From Pseudarthrobacter sulfonivorans (lineage in GTDB: Bacteria > Actinomycetota > Actinomycetes > Actinomycetales > Micrococcaceae): a DNA stretch of 64,000 bases. How positions within the stretch are numbered: position 1 is the first letter of the stretch; every line of letters starts with the position of its first letter. Position numbers and translations under genes: made by a program. Under the pieces are notes generated by a model, which was not told the DNA's origin, searched no databases, and saw only the letters and a program-made list of their open reading frames with translations. The stretch lies in NCBI RefSeq assembly GCF_001484605.1, contig NZ_CP013747.1, positions 3,162,001 through 3,226,000 of the forward strand. The letters are read 5' to 3'. Shown piece by piece: positions 43,966 to 53,621 of the stretch.

Positions 43966-44424
43966 ATGCCCGCCGCCAAGGAACTGTCCAAGAACACCTT
44001 TCCGCTGTCCCTGCTGGTCTGCGTCGCCTTAATGGTGGCCATGGTGGGCGGCGCCAGGTATTGGGAGACGGCCACGGGCGTGGCTTACTGGGTCTGGCTT
44101 GCCTGCGGGCTCATCCCGCTGGTGGCCGGCGCACTGATCTACCGGAATTTGAAGCGCCCGCTGGACTTTTTGGGTTCGCGCTCCGAGCCCGAAGGAGCGC
44201 AACGGCCGGGACTTGGTGGGTTTCTTACTGCCGTGGTCCTGTTTGTGGTGCCGCGCCTCGTTGGTGACGGTGCGGCAGAACTCGCCCTCAACAATGGCGC
44301 TGATGCTTTCGCGGCCGCCGTGACGGCAACCGCGGTGCCCTTCGCCGTCGTCGTTCTGGGCTACCGGGCGGCCGAAACTGCCCTGAACAGGCGCGACGCC
44401 GCTATCGCGGCGGGCCAACCTTAG
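43966..44424 (+). CDS. Four-helix membrane protein of unknown function
   Basis: A 152-aa protein with predicted helices near residues 12-31, 38-59, 83-99 and 114-136. The loop between helices 2 and 3 is charged (RSEPEGAQRPG). I recognise no family. It lies 51 nt before trhO in the same direction. Confidence 0.65.
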   Translation: MPAAKELSKNTFPLSLLVCVALMVAMVGGARYWETATGVAYWVWLACGLIPLVAGALIYRNLKRPLDFLGSRSEPEGAQRPGLGGFLTAVVLFVVPRLVGDGAAELALNNGADAFAAAVTATAVPFAVVVLGYRAAETALNRRDAAIAAGQP

Positions 44425-44475
44425 CCCCGGCCACCGGGCGGGCCCGGTGCCCGGCAACCCAGTACCCTTAAATAC

Positions 44476-45369
44476 GTGGCTTTGAACCGAATTGTGCTCT
44501 TTTACGGCTTTACTCCCATCGCTGATCCGGACGCGGTGCGGCTCTGGCAGCGTGCCCTGTGCGAAAAACTCGGGCTGACCGGACGCATCCTCCTTTCCAA
44601 GGACGGCATCAACGCCACGGTGGGCGGCGAGATCGGCGCGGTCAAGCAGTACGTGAAGACCACACGCGAATACAGGGGCTTCCACGGCATCGACGTGAAA
44701 TGGTCCGACGGCGGCGCGGAGGACTTCCCGCGGCTGAGCGTTAAGGTCCGGGACGAGATCGTCTCCTTCGGCGCGCCAGGCGAACTCAAGGTGGATGAGC
44801 ACGGCGTGGTGGGCGGCGGCACCCATCTGAAGCCCGAAGAACTCCACGAACTGGTGGAAGCCACGAAACAGGCCGGCGAGGACGTGGTGTTCTTCGACGG
44901 CCGCAACGCCTTCGAGGCCCAGATCGGCAAGTTCAAGGACGCGATCGTCCCTGACGTGGCCACCACCCACGATTTCATCAAGGAGCTCGACTCCGGCAAG
45001 TACGACGCCCTCAAGGACAAACCGGTGGTCACCTACTGCACCGGCGGTATCCGCTGCGAGGTGCTCTCCAGCCTGATGGTGAACCGCGGTTTCAAGCAGG
45101 TGTACCAGCTCGACGGCGGCATCGTCCGCTATGGCGAAACGTTCAAGGACAAGGGCCTCTGGGAAGGCTCGCTGTACGTGTTCGACAAGCGCATGCACCT
45201 GGAATTCAGCGAGGACGCCCAGACCATCGGTGAGTGCGTCCGCTGTGCTGCGCCCACCAGCAAGTTCGAGAACTGCTCCAACCCGAGCTGCCGCACGCTG
45301 ACCTTGTACTGCACCGAGTGTGCCGCCAGCCCGGAGACGCTGCGCTGCCCCGAAGGCTGCGCGGCCTGA
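44476..45369 (+). CDS. trhO: tRNA uridine hydroxylase / rhodanese-like protein TrhO (YceA)
   Basis: A 297-aa protein that installs 5-hydroxyuridine in tRNA in E. coli and B. subtilis homologues. The N-terminal acylphosphatase-like domain ([18 protein letters not shown]) precedes a rhodanese domain with active Cys188 in CTGGIRC. The C-terminus has a zinc-like Cys array ([27 protein letters not shown]). GTG 44476 has TACCCT ending 7 nt upstream, so it is probably leaderless. Confidence 0.92.
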   Translation: MALNRIVLFYGFTPIADPDAVRLWQRALCEKLGLTGRILLSKDGINATVGGEIGAVKQYVKTTREYRGFHGIDVKWSDGGAEDFPRLSVKVRDEIVSFGAPGELKVDEHGVVGGGTHLKPEELHELVEATKQAGEDVVFFDGRNAFEAQIGKFKDAIVPDVATTHDFIKELDSGKYDALKDKPVVTYCTGGIRCEVLSSLMVNRGFKQVYQLDGGIVRYGETFKDKGLWEGSLYVFDKRMHLEFSEDAQTIGECVRCAAPTSKFENCSNPSCRTLTLYCTECAASPETLRCPEGCAA

Positions 45370-45397
45370 GCTACATGGTCTGAGCCGCGGGGCCGGT

Positions 45398-45994
45398 TCA
45401 GAGCCGGGCCAGCCGGTAGGCGAAATTGGCGGGGGACGGCGCTTCGACCTGGAATTGCAGCACCGTTTCCTTGGACAGGTAGATCACGCTTTCGCGCCGC
45501 GATCCGCAGCGCAGGCTGAGGTCCACCATGGTGAATTCGTCATTGCGGACTTTGAAGTCGACGCGCCGCTGGCTCCGGCACACCAGCACCAGGACATAGG
45601 TTCCGGCGGGGAGGGGCGCCGTCGCGTCCGTTCGGATTTCCTCCGCGCGCAACAGGCCGAATGTCCTATGCGCCACCTGCAGGCCGGGCCCCACCTGGGA
45701 CTCCGTCAGCCAGGCCTCCATTTCAGCCTCGCTGACGGGATCGTTCCGCCACAGCTCAGCGCGTGGCCCCGGCTCGGTCACCTCCGGCGCGGCCGGGGCG
45801 TTCTCGGCCGGCCGCCACCCTTCGTCGTACGTGTATTCACATCCGGCGAGCGCAGTTCCGGCCACCAGGGTGCCAGCCGTCCAGAGTACGACGGCGGCCC
45901 TCACCCGGGTGCGCACGGAGACTGACCGGGACGGGCAAGTGCCCGGACGAAGTACCGCCCTGCGGGGCGTCGGCGCCCCCTGCGTTGCGGGCAT
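45398..45994 (-). CDS. Lipoprotein of unknown function, paralogue of the next gene
   Basis: A 198-aa predicted lipoprotein with a long N-terminal region and lipobox LAGC (Cys about residue 52). The C-terminal domain reads GTYVLVLVCRSQRRVDFKVR, LSLRCGSRRESVIYL and ends NFAYRLARL. The neighbour at 46063 shares the same layout (GKYTLTLVCEGGGKAFLAVR, then AACYG, ending YAYQLVTAG), including two matching cysteines. ATG 45994 has TAGAGT ending 6 nt upstream. Function unknown. Confidence 0.75.
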   Translation of the reverse strand: MPATQGAPTPRRAVLRPGTCPSRSVSVRTRVRAAVVLWTAGTLVAGTALAGCEYTYDEGWRPAENAPAAPEVTEPGPRAELWRNDPVSEAEMEAWLTESQVGPGLQVAHRTFGLLRAEEIRTDATAPLPAGTYVLVLVCRSQRRVDFKVRNDEFTMVDLSLRCGSRRESVIYLSKETVLQFQVEAPSPANFAYRLARL

Positions 45995-46062
45995 ACTCCG
46001 ACTCTATGCCCGGCACGGACCCCAATCCAGAGCCTCGGGCAAGTGAGGGAAAGCCGGGTCAA

Positions 46063-46500
46063 CTAACCCGCGGTTACCAGCTGGTAGGCGTAGATCAGCG
46101 GTGCGTCGACGCTGGAGGCACTGAGCTCCAGCGGCCCCGATTCCGGGAGAGTGATTTTGCGGGACTCCGGCGTGCCGTAGCAGGCTGCTCCGAGGTCGGC
46201 GAGTTCCTTGCCGCCGGACCGCACCGCGAGGAAGGCCTTGCCGCCGCCTTCGCAGACGAGTGTCAGCGTGTACTTGCCTGCCGGCACGTTTTCCGAATGG
46301 TCAATGGGCTGGGCGTTGAGAATCTTGCCGGAGTCCTCGGCAACAATGCCGCTGGCCGACGGCATCGCCGTGGCTTTCCAGGCCGGCACATCGGCGTTCT
46401 CCACCGAAAGCTGCTGCGCACAGCCTGAGACACCCAGGAGGACAGCTGCTGCAGCCACAGCGGAGAGGGCGCGCGGCAAGGACGAAGGAATAACAGCCAT
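46063..46500 (-). CDS. Small lipoprotein of unknown function, paralogue of the previous gene
   Basis: A 145-aa predicted lipoprotein with signal ALSAVAAAAVLLGVSG and lipobox VSGC. The mature domain has two cysteines (TLVCEGG, AACYG), probably disulfide-linked, and beta-rich sequence. ATG 46500 has TAAGTT ending 6 nt upstream, so it is likely leaderless. It is upstream of the related 198-aa gene and 68 nt apart from it, suggesting a tandem duplication. Confidence 0.75.
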   Translation of the reverse strand: MAVIPSSLPRALSAVAAAAVLLGVSGCAQQLSVENADVPAWKATAMPSASGIVAEDSGKILNAQPIDHSENVPAGKYTLTLVCEGGGKAFLAVRSGGKELADLGAACYGTPESRKITLPESGPLELSASSVDAPLIYAYQLVTAG

Positions 46501-46545
46501 GCTTCCAACTTACCCGGCTCCATCTGTGCTCCGTGATTCAGACCC

Positions 46546-46576
46546 TTGACCTTGACGCTACGTCAACATTTATCGT
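46546..46576 (+). promoter_or_regulatory. MerR-type promoter with 19-bp spacer and dyad
   Basis: TTGACC (46546-46551) and TATCGT (46571-46576) are separated by 19 bp, the long spacer typical of promoters activated by MerR-family proteins. The dyad TTGACG-CTA-CGTCAA (46552-46566) lies in the spacer. The next gene encodes a TipA-like MerR protein, so autoactivation is likely. Confidence 0.65.
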
Positions 46577-46639
46577 GGAACCATCAGCCGGGACAGAACG
46601 TCCGGACCATCCCGCAAACAGAGCAGGAAGGAGGAACAC

Positions 46640-47422
46640 ATGGACTTGTCCATCCAGGACGTAGCCCGGATCGCAGGGACCACCAGCAGGACGCTGCGGC
46701 ACTATGACGACATCGGCCTGCTCAAGCCCAGCCGCACCGGCCACAACGGTTACCGCTACTACAACCAGGCCGCACTGGTGCAGCTCCAGCGCATCCTGCT
46801 CCTGCGCGGACTGGGGCTGGGCCTGCCGGTGATCAGCCAGGTGCTCGACGACGAAGCGGACGCAGCGAAGGCGCTCACCGGGCATCTCGAATGGCTGAAG
46901 GAGGAACAGGACAGGCTGGCGCGGCAGATCGCGTCGGTCACCCAAACCATCGAAGCAGTGAGAGGAGGTGGCGAAATCATGGCAGAAGACATGTTCAACG
47001 GTTTCGACCACACGCAGTACAAGGACGAAGTGGAGGAACGCTGGGGCAAGGACGCCTACGCGAAGGGGGATTCGTGGTGGCGCGGCATGAGCACCGCGGA
47101 GAAGGCCGCGTGGAAGCAGCGCTCGCAGCAGCTGGGCGAGGACTGGATCGCCGCCGCCACCGCCGGCATCGCACCGGACAGCGCGGAGGCCCAGGCCATC
47201 GCGAGGCGGCACGTCGAATGGCTGACCGGCATCCCGGGCACCCCGGCGTCGGACGCCCGCGGCAAGGGTGAAGGCAAGGGCACCGGTGACGTCCAGGCAT
47301 ACGTCACCGGGCTCGGCGAAATGTACGTTGCTGACCCCCGGTTCGCGAAGAACTACGGCGGCGCGGAGGGTGCCGGCTTCGTCCGGGATGCCCTGAAGAT
47401 CTACGCGGCGGAGAACCTGTAG
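46640..47422 (+). CDS. MerR-family regulator with TipAS antibiotic-sensing domain
   Basis: A 260-aa TipAL-like activator. Residues 1-75 are the MerR HTH (LSIQDVARIAGTTSRTLRHY, DDIGLLKPSRTGHNGYRYY), then a coiled-coil dimer helix (TGHLEWLKEEQDRLARQIAS), then a TipAS domain (FNGFDHTQYKDEVEERWG, QLGEDWIAA, YVADPRFAKNYG), which in Streptomyces TipA binds thiopeptide antibiotics. A good ribosome site (GGAGG) precedes ATG 46640. An internal start at ATG 46979 would yield the TipAS part alone, as occurs in tipA. Confidence 0.9.
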   Translation: MDLSIQDVARIAGTTSRTLRHYDDIGLLKPSRTGHNGYRYYNQAALVQLQRILLLRGLGLGLPVISQVLDDEADAAKALTGHLEWLKEEQDRLARQIASVTQTIEAVRGGGEIMAEDMFNGFDHTQYKDEVEERWGKDAYAKGDSWWRGMSTAEKAAWKQRSQQLGEDWIAAATAGIAPDSAEAQAIARRHVEWLTGIPGTPASDARGKGEGKGTGDVQAYVTGLGEMYVADPRFAKNYGGAEGAGFVRDALKIYAAENL

Positions 47423-47461
47423 CCCGTCAGGAGGAAGCGTGCCCGCCAATAGACTTGGGCG

Positions 47462-49177
47462 GTGACTGATTCCACGCTTTTCCTGGCCGGCAACACCCCC
47501 GATGCCCCGCGCAGCGACCTCCCCGGGCTGCTGGCGGCGCTCGCCGCGGACCTGCGCCGGGTGGACTACACGCTTGACGGCGTGGCCGGGCTGCTGGGCG
47601 AGTCGGCCTACCGCGCGCTGAACCGGGACCAGATCATCCCGGCGCTGCTCGCCACCGAAAGCGCCCTCCAGAATGATGCGGCGAAGGGTGACGCAGCGAA
47701 CGGTGAGAAGACGACGGCGGCGCTCGCCGCCGTCGTGCGTCTCTGGCTCCTGGCGGAACCGCAGACGCGGGAAACGCTCGACGCCGCCCTGCCGGGAGTA
47801 CGGGCCGACGGCCTGATCGAGCTGGGGCTGCTCGAGCCCGTGCCCGGCCCAGATCGGCCCGGCCCAGATCGGCCAGGGCAGGACTTGGTGCAGGCGAAAG
47901 CGGATCTGCGGCCGTACGGCTGGGACGCCAATGAGGACGGCAGCGGCGGCGCCGAGCTCTGGGTGGCCAGCGACCTCGCCGCGCACCAGCAGGCCGGCAT
48001 GCTCCGGCACGACCATGTGCTGGGGATCGGGCAGGCGTCCACCACGCTGGTGCAGACCACCGTCCGCCGCCACGTCGCCAAGGCCCTGGACCTGGGTACG
48101 GGCTGCGGCATCCAGTCCTTCCACCTCCTGCACCATGCCGAGCACGTGACGGCAACGGACATCTCAACACGGGCGCTGGCCTTCACCCGGTTTAACCTCC
48201 TCCTTAATGCCGCGGCCCTGCACCTGGACCCGCAGCACCTGGAGGACCGGGTCAGCCTTCGGCTGGGGTCGCTCCTGGAGCCGGTGGCGGGGGAGGAATT
48301 CGAGCTGGTGGTATCCAACCCGCCGTTCGTCATCACCCCGCGGACCCTGGGCGAAGCCGCGTCCGGGCAGTTCACCTATCGTGACGGCGGGCTGCCCGGC
48401 GATGACATTGTGTCCTCGCTCGTGGCGGCGCTGCCCGGTGCCCTCGCCCCGGGCGGCACCGCGCAGCTGCTGGGCAACTGGGAAATTCCCGCCGGGACCG
48501 AGTGGCACGAGCGGCCCAAGAGCTGGATCGGTCCGGACGCGGATGCCTGGTTCATCCAGCGCGAGCAGGTTGGCCCGGAGCAGTACGCCGAAACCTGGCT
48601 GCAGGACGCGTCCGAATCCCGCGACCGGAAGCATTACCGGGACGCCTACGCCGCCTACCTGGCGGACTTCGCGTCCCGGAACGTGGCGGGGATCGGCTTC
48701 GGGATGATCTGGCTGCGCCGGCCGACGGCGGGACGACCCGCCGCCTCCATTAGCCGTTTCGAGGAAATCACGTACCTCATTGAGCAGCCCATCGGGCCTC
48801 ACCTGGGCGCCGCCGTCAAGCGTTCCGACTGGCTGGCCGCCAACAGCCTGGCGGACGCGCACCTGCTCGTGGCGGACGACGTCACGGAGGAGCGCCATCA
48901 GCGCCCCGGCGCCGAGCACCCCGGCGTGATCCTGCTGCGCCAGGGTGCGGGCCTGCGCCGGACCAATCTGCTCAGCACCGAACTCGCCGGATTTGTCTCC
49001 GCGTGCGACGGTGACCTCTCCGTCGGCCAGATCATCGGAGCCCTTGCCGCGCTGCTCGGCGGGAGCCTCGCCGGGGAGGACGGGTTCGACGGCGACGCGT
49101 TCCGGACCGGGCTGCTCGACGACGTCGCGAACCTGGTCAGCGACGGTTTCCTGGTTCCTTCCGAGCCAGCTGAATAG
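47462..49177 (+). CDS. SAM-dependent methyltransferase (class I, NPPF motif)
   Basis: A 571-aa protein. The SAM site is ALDLGTGCGIQSFHLLHHA, followed by TATDISTRALAFTRFNLLLN and the N6/N5-type catalytic motif SNPPF (residues about 285), which is typical of enzymes that methylate nitrogen in nucleic acids or glutamine. The N-terminal 190 residues are a helical extra domain, the C-terminal 150 residues another. A short tandem repeat PGPDRPGPDRPG sits near residue 130. GTG 47462 has TAGACT ending 6 nt upstream (leaderless pattern). Substrate unknown; it precedes topA. Confidence 0.82.
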   Translation: MTDSTLFLAGNTPDAPRSDLPGLLAALAADLRRVDYTLDGVAGLLGESAYRALNRDQIIPALLATESALQNDAAKGDAANGEKTTAALAAVVRLWLLAEPQTRETLDAALPGVRADGLIELGLLEPVPGPDRPGPDRPGQDLVQAKADLRPYGWDANEDGSGGAELWVASDLAAHQQAGMLRHDHVLGIGQASTTLVQTTVRRHVAKALDLGTGCGIQSFHLLHHAEHVTATDISTRALAFTRFNLLLNAAALHLDPQHLEDRVSLRLGSLLEPVAGEEFELVVSNPPFVITPRTLGEAASGQFTYRDGGLPGDDIVSSLVAALPGALAPGGTAQLLGNWEIPAGTEWHERPKSWIGPDADAWFIQREQVGPEQYAETWLQDASESRDRKHYRDAYAAYLADFASRNVAGIGFGMIWLRRPTAGRPAASISRFEEITYLIEQPIGPHLGAAVKRSDWLAANSLADAHLLVADDVTEERHQRPGAEHPGVILLRQGAGLRRTNLLSTELAGFVSACDGDLSVGQIIGALAALLGGSLAGEDGFDGDAFRTGLLDDVANLVSDGFLVPSEPAE

Positions 49178-49333
49178 TGGTTTGGCGGGCCCCGGAACAC
49201 CCCAAATCGGTGTCCCGGATGTGCCTGATGAGTCAACGGGTTTTCCACATGAATGCGCACTATTGTCCAAAATATGGTGAACTAGGCCAATATGGGCTCA
49301 TCTGCCCGAGCAACCTTTTTCTGTAGGAGCACC

Positions 49334-52063
49334 GTGCCAAGCAAGGCCAAAACAGGCAAGAAACTCGTGATTGTGGAGTCTCCGGCCAAGAGCAAGACCA
49401 TCGCCAAGTACCTCGGCGAGGGCTTCATCGTAGAGGCCTCCATTGGTCACATCCGCGACCTGCCGCAGCCGTCTGAGCTCCCCGCAGAACTGAAGAAAAC
49501 CTCGGTGGGCAAGTTCGCCGTCGACATCGAAAACGACTTCAAACCGTATTACGTGGTGTCCGCGGACAAGCGGAAAAAAGTCACCGAGCTGAAGGCCGCG
49601 CTCAAGGATGCCGACGCCCTCTATCTCGCAACCGATGGGGACCGCGAGGGCGAGGCCATCGCGTGGCACCTGCTGGAAGTGCTCAAGCCCAAGGTCCCGG
49701 TGTACCGGATGACGTTCGGCGAAATCACCAAGGAAGCCATCCACCGCGCCATGGACAACCTGCGCGATGTTGATACGGCCCTGGTGGACGCCCAGGAAAC
49801 CCGCCGCGTCCTGGACCGGCTCTACGGCTACGAGATTTCCCCCGTGCTGTGGCGCAAGGTTGCCCGCGGCCTGTCCGCCGGGCGCGTGCAGTCCGTGGTC
49901 ACGCGCATGGTGGTGGACCGTGAACGCGAACGCATGGCCTTCAAGGCCGCCTCGTACTGGGACCTGACGGGCCAGTTCGGCGCCGGCGCCGGTTCGTTCA
50001 AGGCGAAGCTCGCTGCGGTTGACGGCGCCAAGGTCGCTTCGGGCCGGGACTTCAACGACGACGGCGTCCTCACCTCGCGCAATGCGGCGCACCTCAACGA
50101 GGAACTCGCCACCTCGCTGGCCGCCGGTCTCCAGGATGCGGACTTCCGTGTCCGGTCCGTGGACACCAAGCCGTACACGCGCCGTCCCGCCGCGCCGTTC
50201 ACCACGTCCACGCTGCAGCAGGAGGCCGGCCGCAAGCTCCGCTTCTCCTCAAAGAGCACCATGCAGGTGGCCCAGCGGCTGTACGAAAACGGCTACATCA
50301 CCTATATGCGTACCGACTCCTCGGCGCTGAGCGACGAAGCCGTCACGGCCGCCCGCCGCCAGGCCTCCGAGCTGTACGGCCCGGAGTACATCCCGGCGTC
50401 GCCCCGCGTGTACACCAGCAAGGCTGCGAACGCGCAGGAAGCCCACGAGGCCATCCGCCCCGCCGGTGACTCCTTCCGCACGCCGGCCCAGGTGGCCAAG
50501 CAGCTCTCCGGCGACGAGTTCCGCCTGTACGAACTGATCTGGAAGCGCACCGTCGCATCCCAGATGGGTGACGCCAAGGGCTCGACGGCGACCATCCGCC
50601 TGGGTGCCGTGGCCACCGATGGCCGGGACGCTGAATTCTCCGCCTCCGGTACCGTCATCACCTTCCCGGGCTTCCTGGCCGCCTATGAAGAAGGCAAGGA
50701 CGAAAGCCGCGGGGACGACGACTCCGACGAAGCCCGGCGGCTGCCGAACGTGGCCAAGGACGATGCCCTCACGGCGTCGGACATTCTGGCCGTGGGTCAC
50801 GAGACCTCGCCGCCTCCGCGCTTCACCGAAGCTTCGCTGACCGCCGAGCTGGAAAAGAAGGGCATCGGCCGACCGTCAACCTATGCCTCCACCATTTCCA
50901 CCATCCAGGACCGCGGCTACGTCCGGAAGCAGGGTTCCGCGCTGGTGCCCAGCTGGATCGCGTTCTCCGTGATCCGGCTGCTCGAGCAGCACTTCACGGA
51001 CTATGTGGACTACGAGTTCACGGCGGACATGGAAGGCGACCTGGATAAGATCGCCAACGGCCAGGCCGTTGGGTCCGCCTGGCTCAAGCACTTCTACTAC
51101 GGTGAAGATTCCGATCCGGGCCTGCTCAGCATCGTGAACAACCTGGGCGAGATCGACGCCCGGGAAATCAACTCCATTCCCATTACGGATGAGATCACGC
51201 TGCGGGTGGGCAAATTCGGCCCGTACCTGGAAAGCTCCGCTGCCACGGTGGACGCCAAGACCGGCGAAATCGTGGAGAACTCCCGCGCCAACGTCCCCGA
51301 GGACCTGGCGCCGGACGAACTGACGGCGGCGAAGGCCATCGAACTGATGGAAACGGCTGCGCCGGAAGAACGCGTACTCGGCGACGACCCCCACACCGGC
51401 CACAGCGTTGTCGCCAAGAACGGCCGCTACGGCGCGTACGTCACCGAAGTCATCCCGGAGATGACCGAGGAACAGCTGGCCAACCAGCCCGTGGAGTACT
51501 ACAAGAACGGCAAGCCGAAGCCGCCGAAAAAGCCCGTCAAGGCCAAGCCGCGCACCGGTTCGCTGTTCGCGTCCATGACCGTGGATTCCGTGACCCTGGA
51601 CGAAGCGCTGCAGCTGATGAGCCTGCCCCGCGCCCTGGGTGAGGACGCCGAGGGCAACCTCATCACGGTGCAGAACGGCCGCTTCGGTCCGTACCTGAAG
51701 AAGGGCACGGACTCCCGCTCCATCGGCACCGAAGAGGAAATCTTCACCATCACGCTGGAGCAGGCGCTGGAGATCTACTCGCAGCCCAAGCAGCGCGGCG
51801 CCCGGGCCGCGGTGGCGCCGCTGGCCGAGTTCGGACCGGACCCGGTTTCCGAGAAGAACATCGTGGTCAAGGAAGGCCGCTTCGGCCCGTACATCACCGA
51901 CGGCATCACCAACATCACCGTCCCGCGGTCCACGTCCCTGGAGGAACTGACCCGCGAACAGGCCGTTGAACTCCTCGCCGAGAAGCGGGCCAAGGGTCCG
52001 GTCAAGCGCGCCACAACGGCCCGCAAGCCCCCGGCCAAGAAGAAGGCTCCAGCCAAGAAGTAA
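49334..52063 (+). CDS. topA: DNA topoisomerase I
   Basis: A 909-aa type IA topoisomerase that relaxes negative supercoils. The Toprim domain has LVIVESPAKSKTIAKYLG and TDGDREGEAIAWH; the active-site Tyr324 is in ITYMRTDSS. The C-terminal half contains four repeats with GKFGPYLE, GRYGAYVTEV, GRFGPYLKKG and GRFGPYITDG instead of zinc fingers, as in other Actinobacteria, and ends in a Lys/Ala-rich tail. I chose GTG 49334 because TAGGAGC precedes it. Confidence 0.96.
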   Translation: MPSKAKTGKKLVIVESPAKSKTIAKYLGEGFIVEASIGHIRDLPQPSELPAELKKTSVGKFAVDIENDFKPYYVVSADKRKKVTELKAALKDADALYLATDGDREGEAIAWHLLEVLKPKVPVYRMTFGEITKEAIHRAMDNLRDVDTALVDAQETRRVLDRLYGYEISPVLWRKVARGLSAGRVQSVVTRMVVDRERERMAFKAASYWDLTGQFGAGAGSFKAKLAAVDGAKVASGRDFNDDGVLTSRNAAHLNEELATSLAAGLQDADFRVRSVDTKPYTRRPAAPFTTSTLQQEAGRKLRFSSKSTMQVAQRLYENGYITYMRTDSSALSDEAVTAARRQASELYGPEYIPASPRVYTSKAANAQEAHEAIRPAGDSFRTPAQVAKQLSGDEFRLYELIWKRTVASQMGDAKGSTATIRLGAVATDGRDAEFSASGTVITFPGFLAAYEEGKDESRGDDDSDEARRLPNVAKDDALTASDILAVGHETSPPPRFTEASLTAELEKKGIGRPSTYASTISTIQDRGYVRKQGSALVPSWIAFSVIRLLEQHFTDYVDYEFTADMEGDLDKIANGQAVGSAWLKHFYYGEDSDPGLLSIVNNLGEIDAREINSIPITDEITLRVGKFGPYLESSAATVDAKTGEIVENSRANVPEDLAPDELTAAKAIELMETAAPEERVLGDDPHTGHSVVAKNGRYGAYVTEVIPEMTEEQLANQPVEYYKNGKPKPPKKPVKAKPRTGSLFASMTVDSVTLDEALQLMSLPRALGEDAEGNLITVQNGRFGPYLKKGTDSRSIGTEEEIFTITLEQALEIYSQPKQRGARAAVAPLAEFGPDPVSEKNIVVKEGRFGPYITDGITNITVPRSTSLEELTREQAVELLAEKRAKGPVKRATTARKPPAKKKAPAKK

Positions 52064-52110
52064 GTACGGGCGGAATTGCGCCGGGCTCTCCAACGTGGTC
52101 GAGTAGATAC

Positions 52111-52563
52111 ATGACTGAACAGCCCGGCACAGCCGATCTCACTCCGCTCAACGACCTCGAAGAGAAGCTCGCCCTTGGCGGCCAGCCCGAGGGCAGCCCG
52201 GTGGACGTCATCCTGTCCTTCCTCAACAGCGAGGTCTACGTCATCAGCACCGACGGCATCGAAGGGGAGGATTCCCAGGTGGAGCCGCTGGTATTGGCGA
52301 ACGCCGACGGCGAGCCCGTCCTTGCGGTGTTCTCGCACCCCAGCCGCGTTGACGAGCAGTATCTTGAGGCGGCCCCGAACGTCCTGGGGACCCAGGGTGC
52401 AGCCATCATCGCCAACATCGGCGAGGAATTGGGCATGGTGATCAACCCCGGCGCTGCGTACGGGTTTGAGATCAACCCGGACGGCGTCGCCAACATCAAG
52501 CGCGACTTCAAGCGCGCCGATGAGCTTCCGGACAGCGCACCCGAGGACGCCTCCGCAAACTGA
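52111..52563 (+). CDS. SseB-like N-terminal domain protein
   Basis: A 150-aa protein resembling the SseB N-terminal domain (NDLEEKLALGG, LANADGEPVLAVFSHPSRVD, NPGAAYGFEINPDGV). Such proteins are cytoplasmic with unclear roles. It lies 47 nt after topA. Confidence 0.7.
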   Translation: MTEQPGTADLTPLNDLEEKLALGGQPEGSPVDVILSFLNSEVYVISTDGIEGEDSQVEPLVLANADGEPVLAVFSHPSRVDEQYLEAAPNVLGTQGAAIIANIGEELGMVINPGAAYGFEINPDGVANIKRDFKRADELPDSAPEDASAN

Positions 52564-52616
52564 CATCTTTTGCGCAGGGTTGTAAGTGAGGGCCCGGGCG
52601 GGGGAATAATGGCAGG

Positions 52617-53621
52617 ATGCGGCTAGGCGTCCTTGATATCGGGTCAAACACTGTCCACCTTCTCCTGGTGGATGCCCACCCTGGCGCGCGTCCGGTGCCT
52701 TTCGCGTCGCACAAACGGCCCATATCCCTGGTCCAATACCTGGATACCGACGGCAACATCACAGACGAAGGGCAGCACGAGCTGACCGAATTCGTCCTTG
52801 AAGCCTGGGAGTTTGCCGCCAGGCACAAAGCGGACGACCTGCTGGCTTTCTGTACGTCGGCCATCCGTGAAGCCACTAACGGCCCTGCAGTGCTGGCCCG
52901 GGTCAAGCACGAAACCACTGTCACCCTGCAGGAACTGACCGGCAGCGAAGAAGCCTCCATGACCTTCTTCGCCGTCCGCCGCTGGTACGGCTGGGGTGCG
53001 GGACCGATCCTGAACCTAGACATCGGCGGCGGCTCCTTCGAAATGGCCTTCGGGCAGGACGAACTGCCCGAAGTGGCCACTTCGGTGCCGCTGGGCGCCA
53101 GCCGCCTGACCCGCGACTGGCTGGCTGAGGACCCGCCTTCCGCCAAGAGCGTCAAAGAGCTGCGCCGCTACATCCGGGCCACCCTCGCCCCGGCAGTCAG
53201 GCAGTTCGACGGCCTGGGCCGCGCCAACGTTGTGGCTGGAACCTCCAAGACCTTCCGGTCGCTCGCCAGGGTCGCCGGAGCAGCCCCGAGCGCCGCAGGG
53301 CCCTACGTGAAGCGCACACTTAACGCCACGGATCTGGGCGTGTGGGCGCAGCGCATTTCAGCCATGAAGTCCGAGGACCGGCTCTTTCTGCCGGGCGTGT
53401 CCGAGGCCCGCGCGCACCAGCTGCTCGCCGGGGCTCTGGTGGCCGAGGCTGCCCTGGAAATGTTCAAGTTCAAGAAGATCAGGATCTGCCCGTGGGCGCT
53501 GCGTGAAGGGCTGATCCTGCGCCGGCTCGATCAGCTTGTCTTCGCCGGTCCGCTGGATCCGGCCCCGCATGTCATGGAGCCCGCCGCGGCACGCCAGGCG
53601 ATCGAGGCCACACCCGCCTGA
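52617..53621 (+). CDS. Ppx/GppA family phosphatase
   Basis: A 334-aa ASKHA-fold protein that acts on polyphosphate or (p)ppGpp-type substrates. Motifs are VLDIGSNTVHLLLVDA at the start, AFCTSAIREATNG, the catalytic Glu region GSEEASMTF, and LDIGGGSFEMAFG. At this length it is the short, single-module form (Rv0496 type). The order Ppx-proC is also seen in M. tuberculosis. Confidence 0.9.
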   Translation: MRLGVLDIGSNTVHLLLVDAHPGARPVPFASHKRPISLVQYLDTDGNITDEGQHELTEFVLEAWEFAARHKADDLLAFCTSAIREATNGPAVLARVKHETTVTLQELTGSEEASMTFFAVRRWYGWGAGPILNLDIGGGSFEMAFGQDELPEVATSVPLGASRLTRDWLAEDPPSAKSVKELRRYIRATLAPAVRQFDGLGRANVVAGTSKTFRSLARVAGAAPSAAGPYVKRTLNATDLGVWAQRISAMKSEDRLFLPGVSEARAHQLLAGALVAEAALEMFKFKKIRICPWALREGLILRRLDQLVFAGPLDPAPHVMEPAAARQAIEATPA

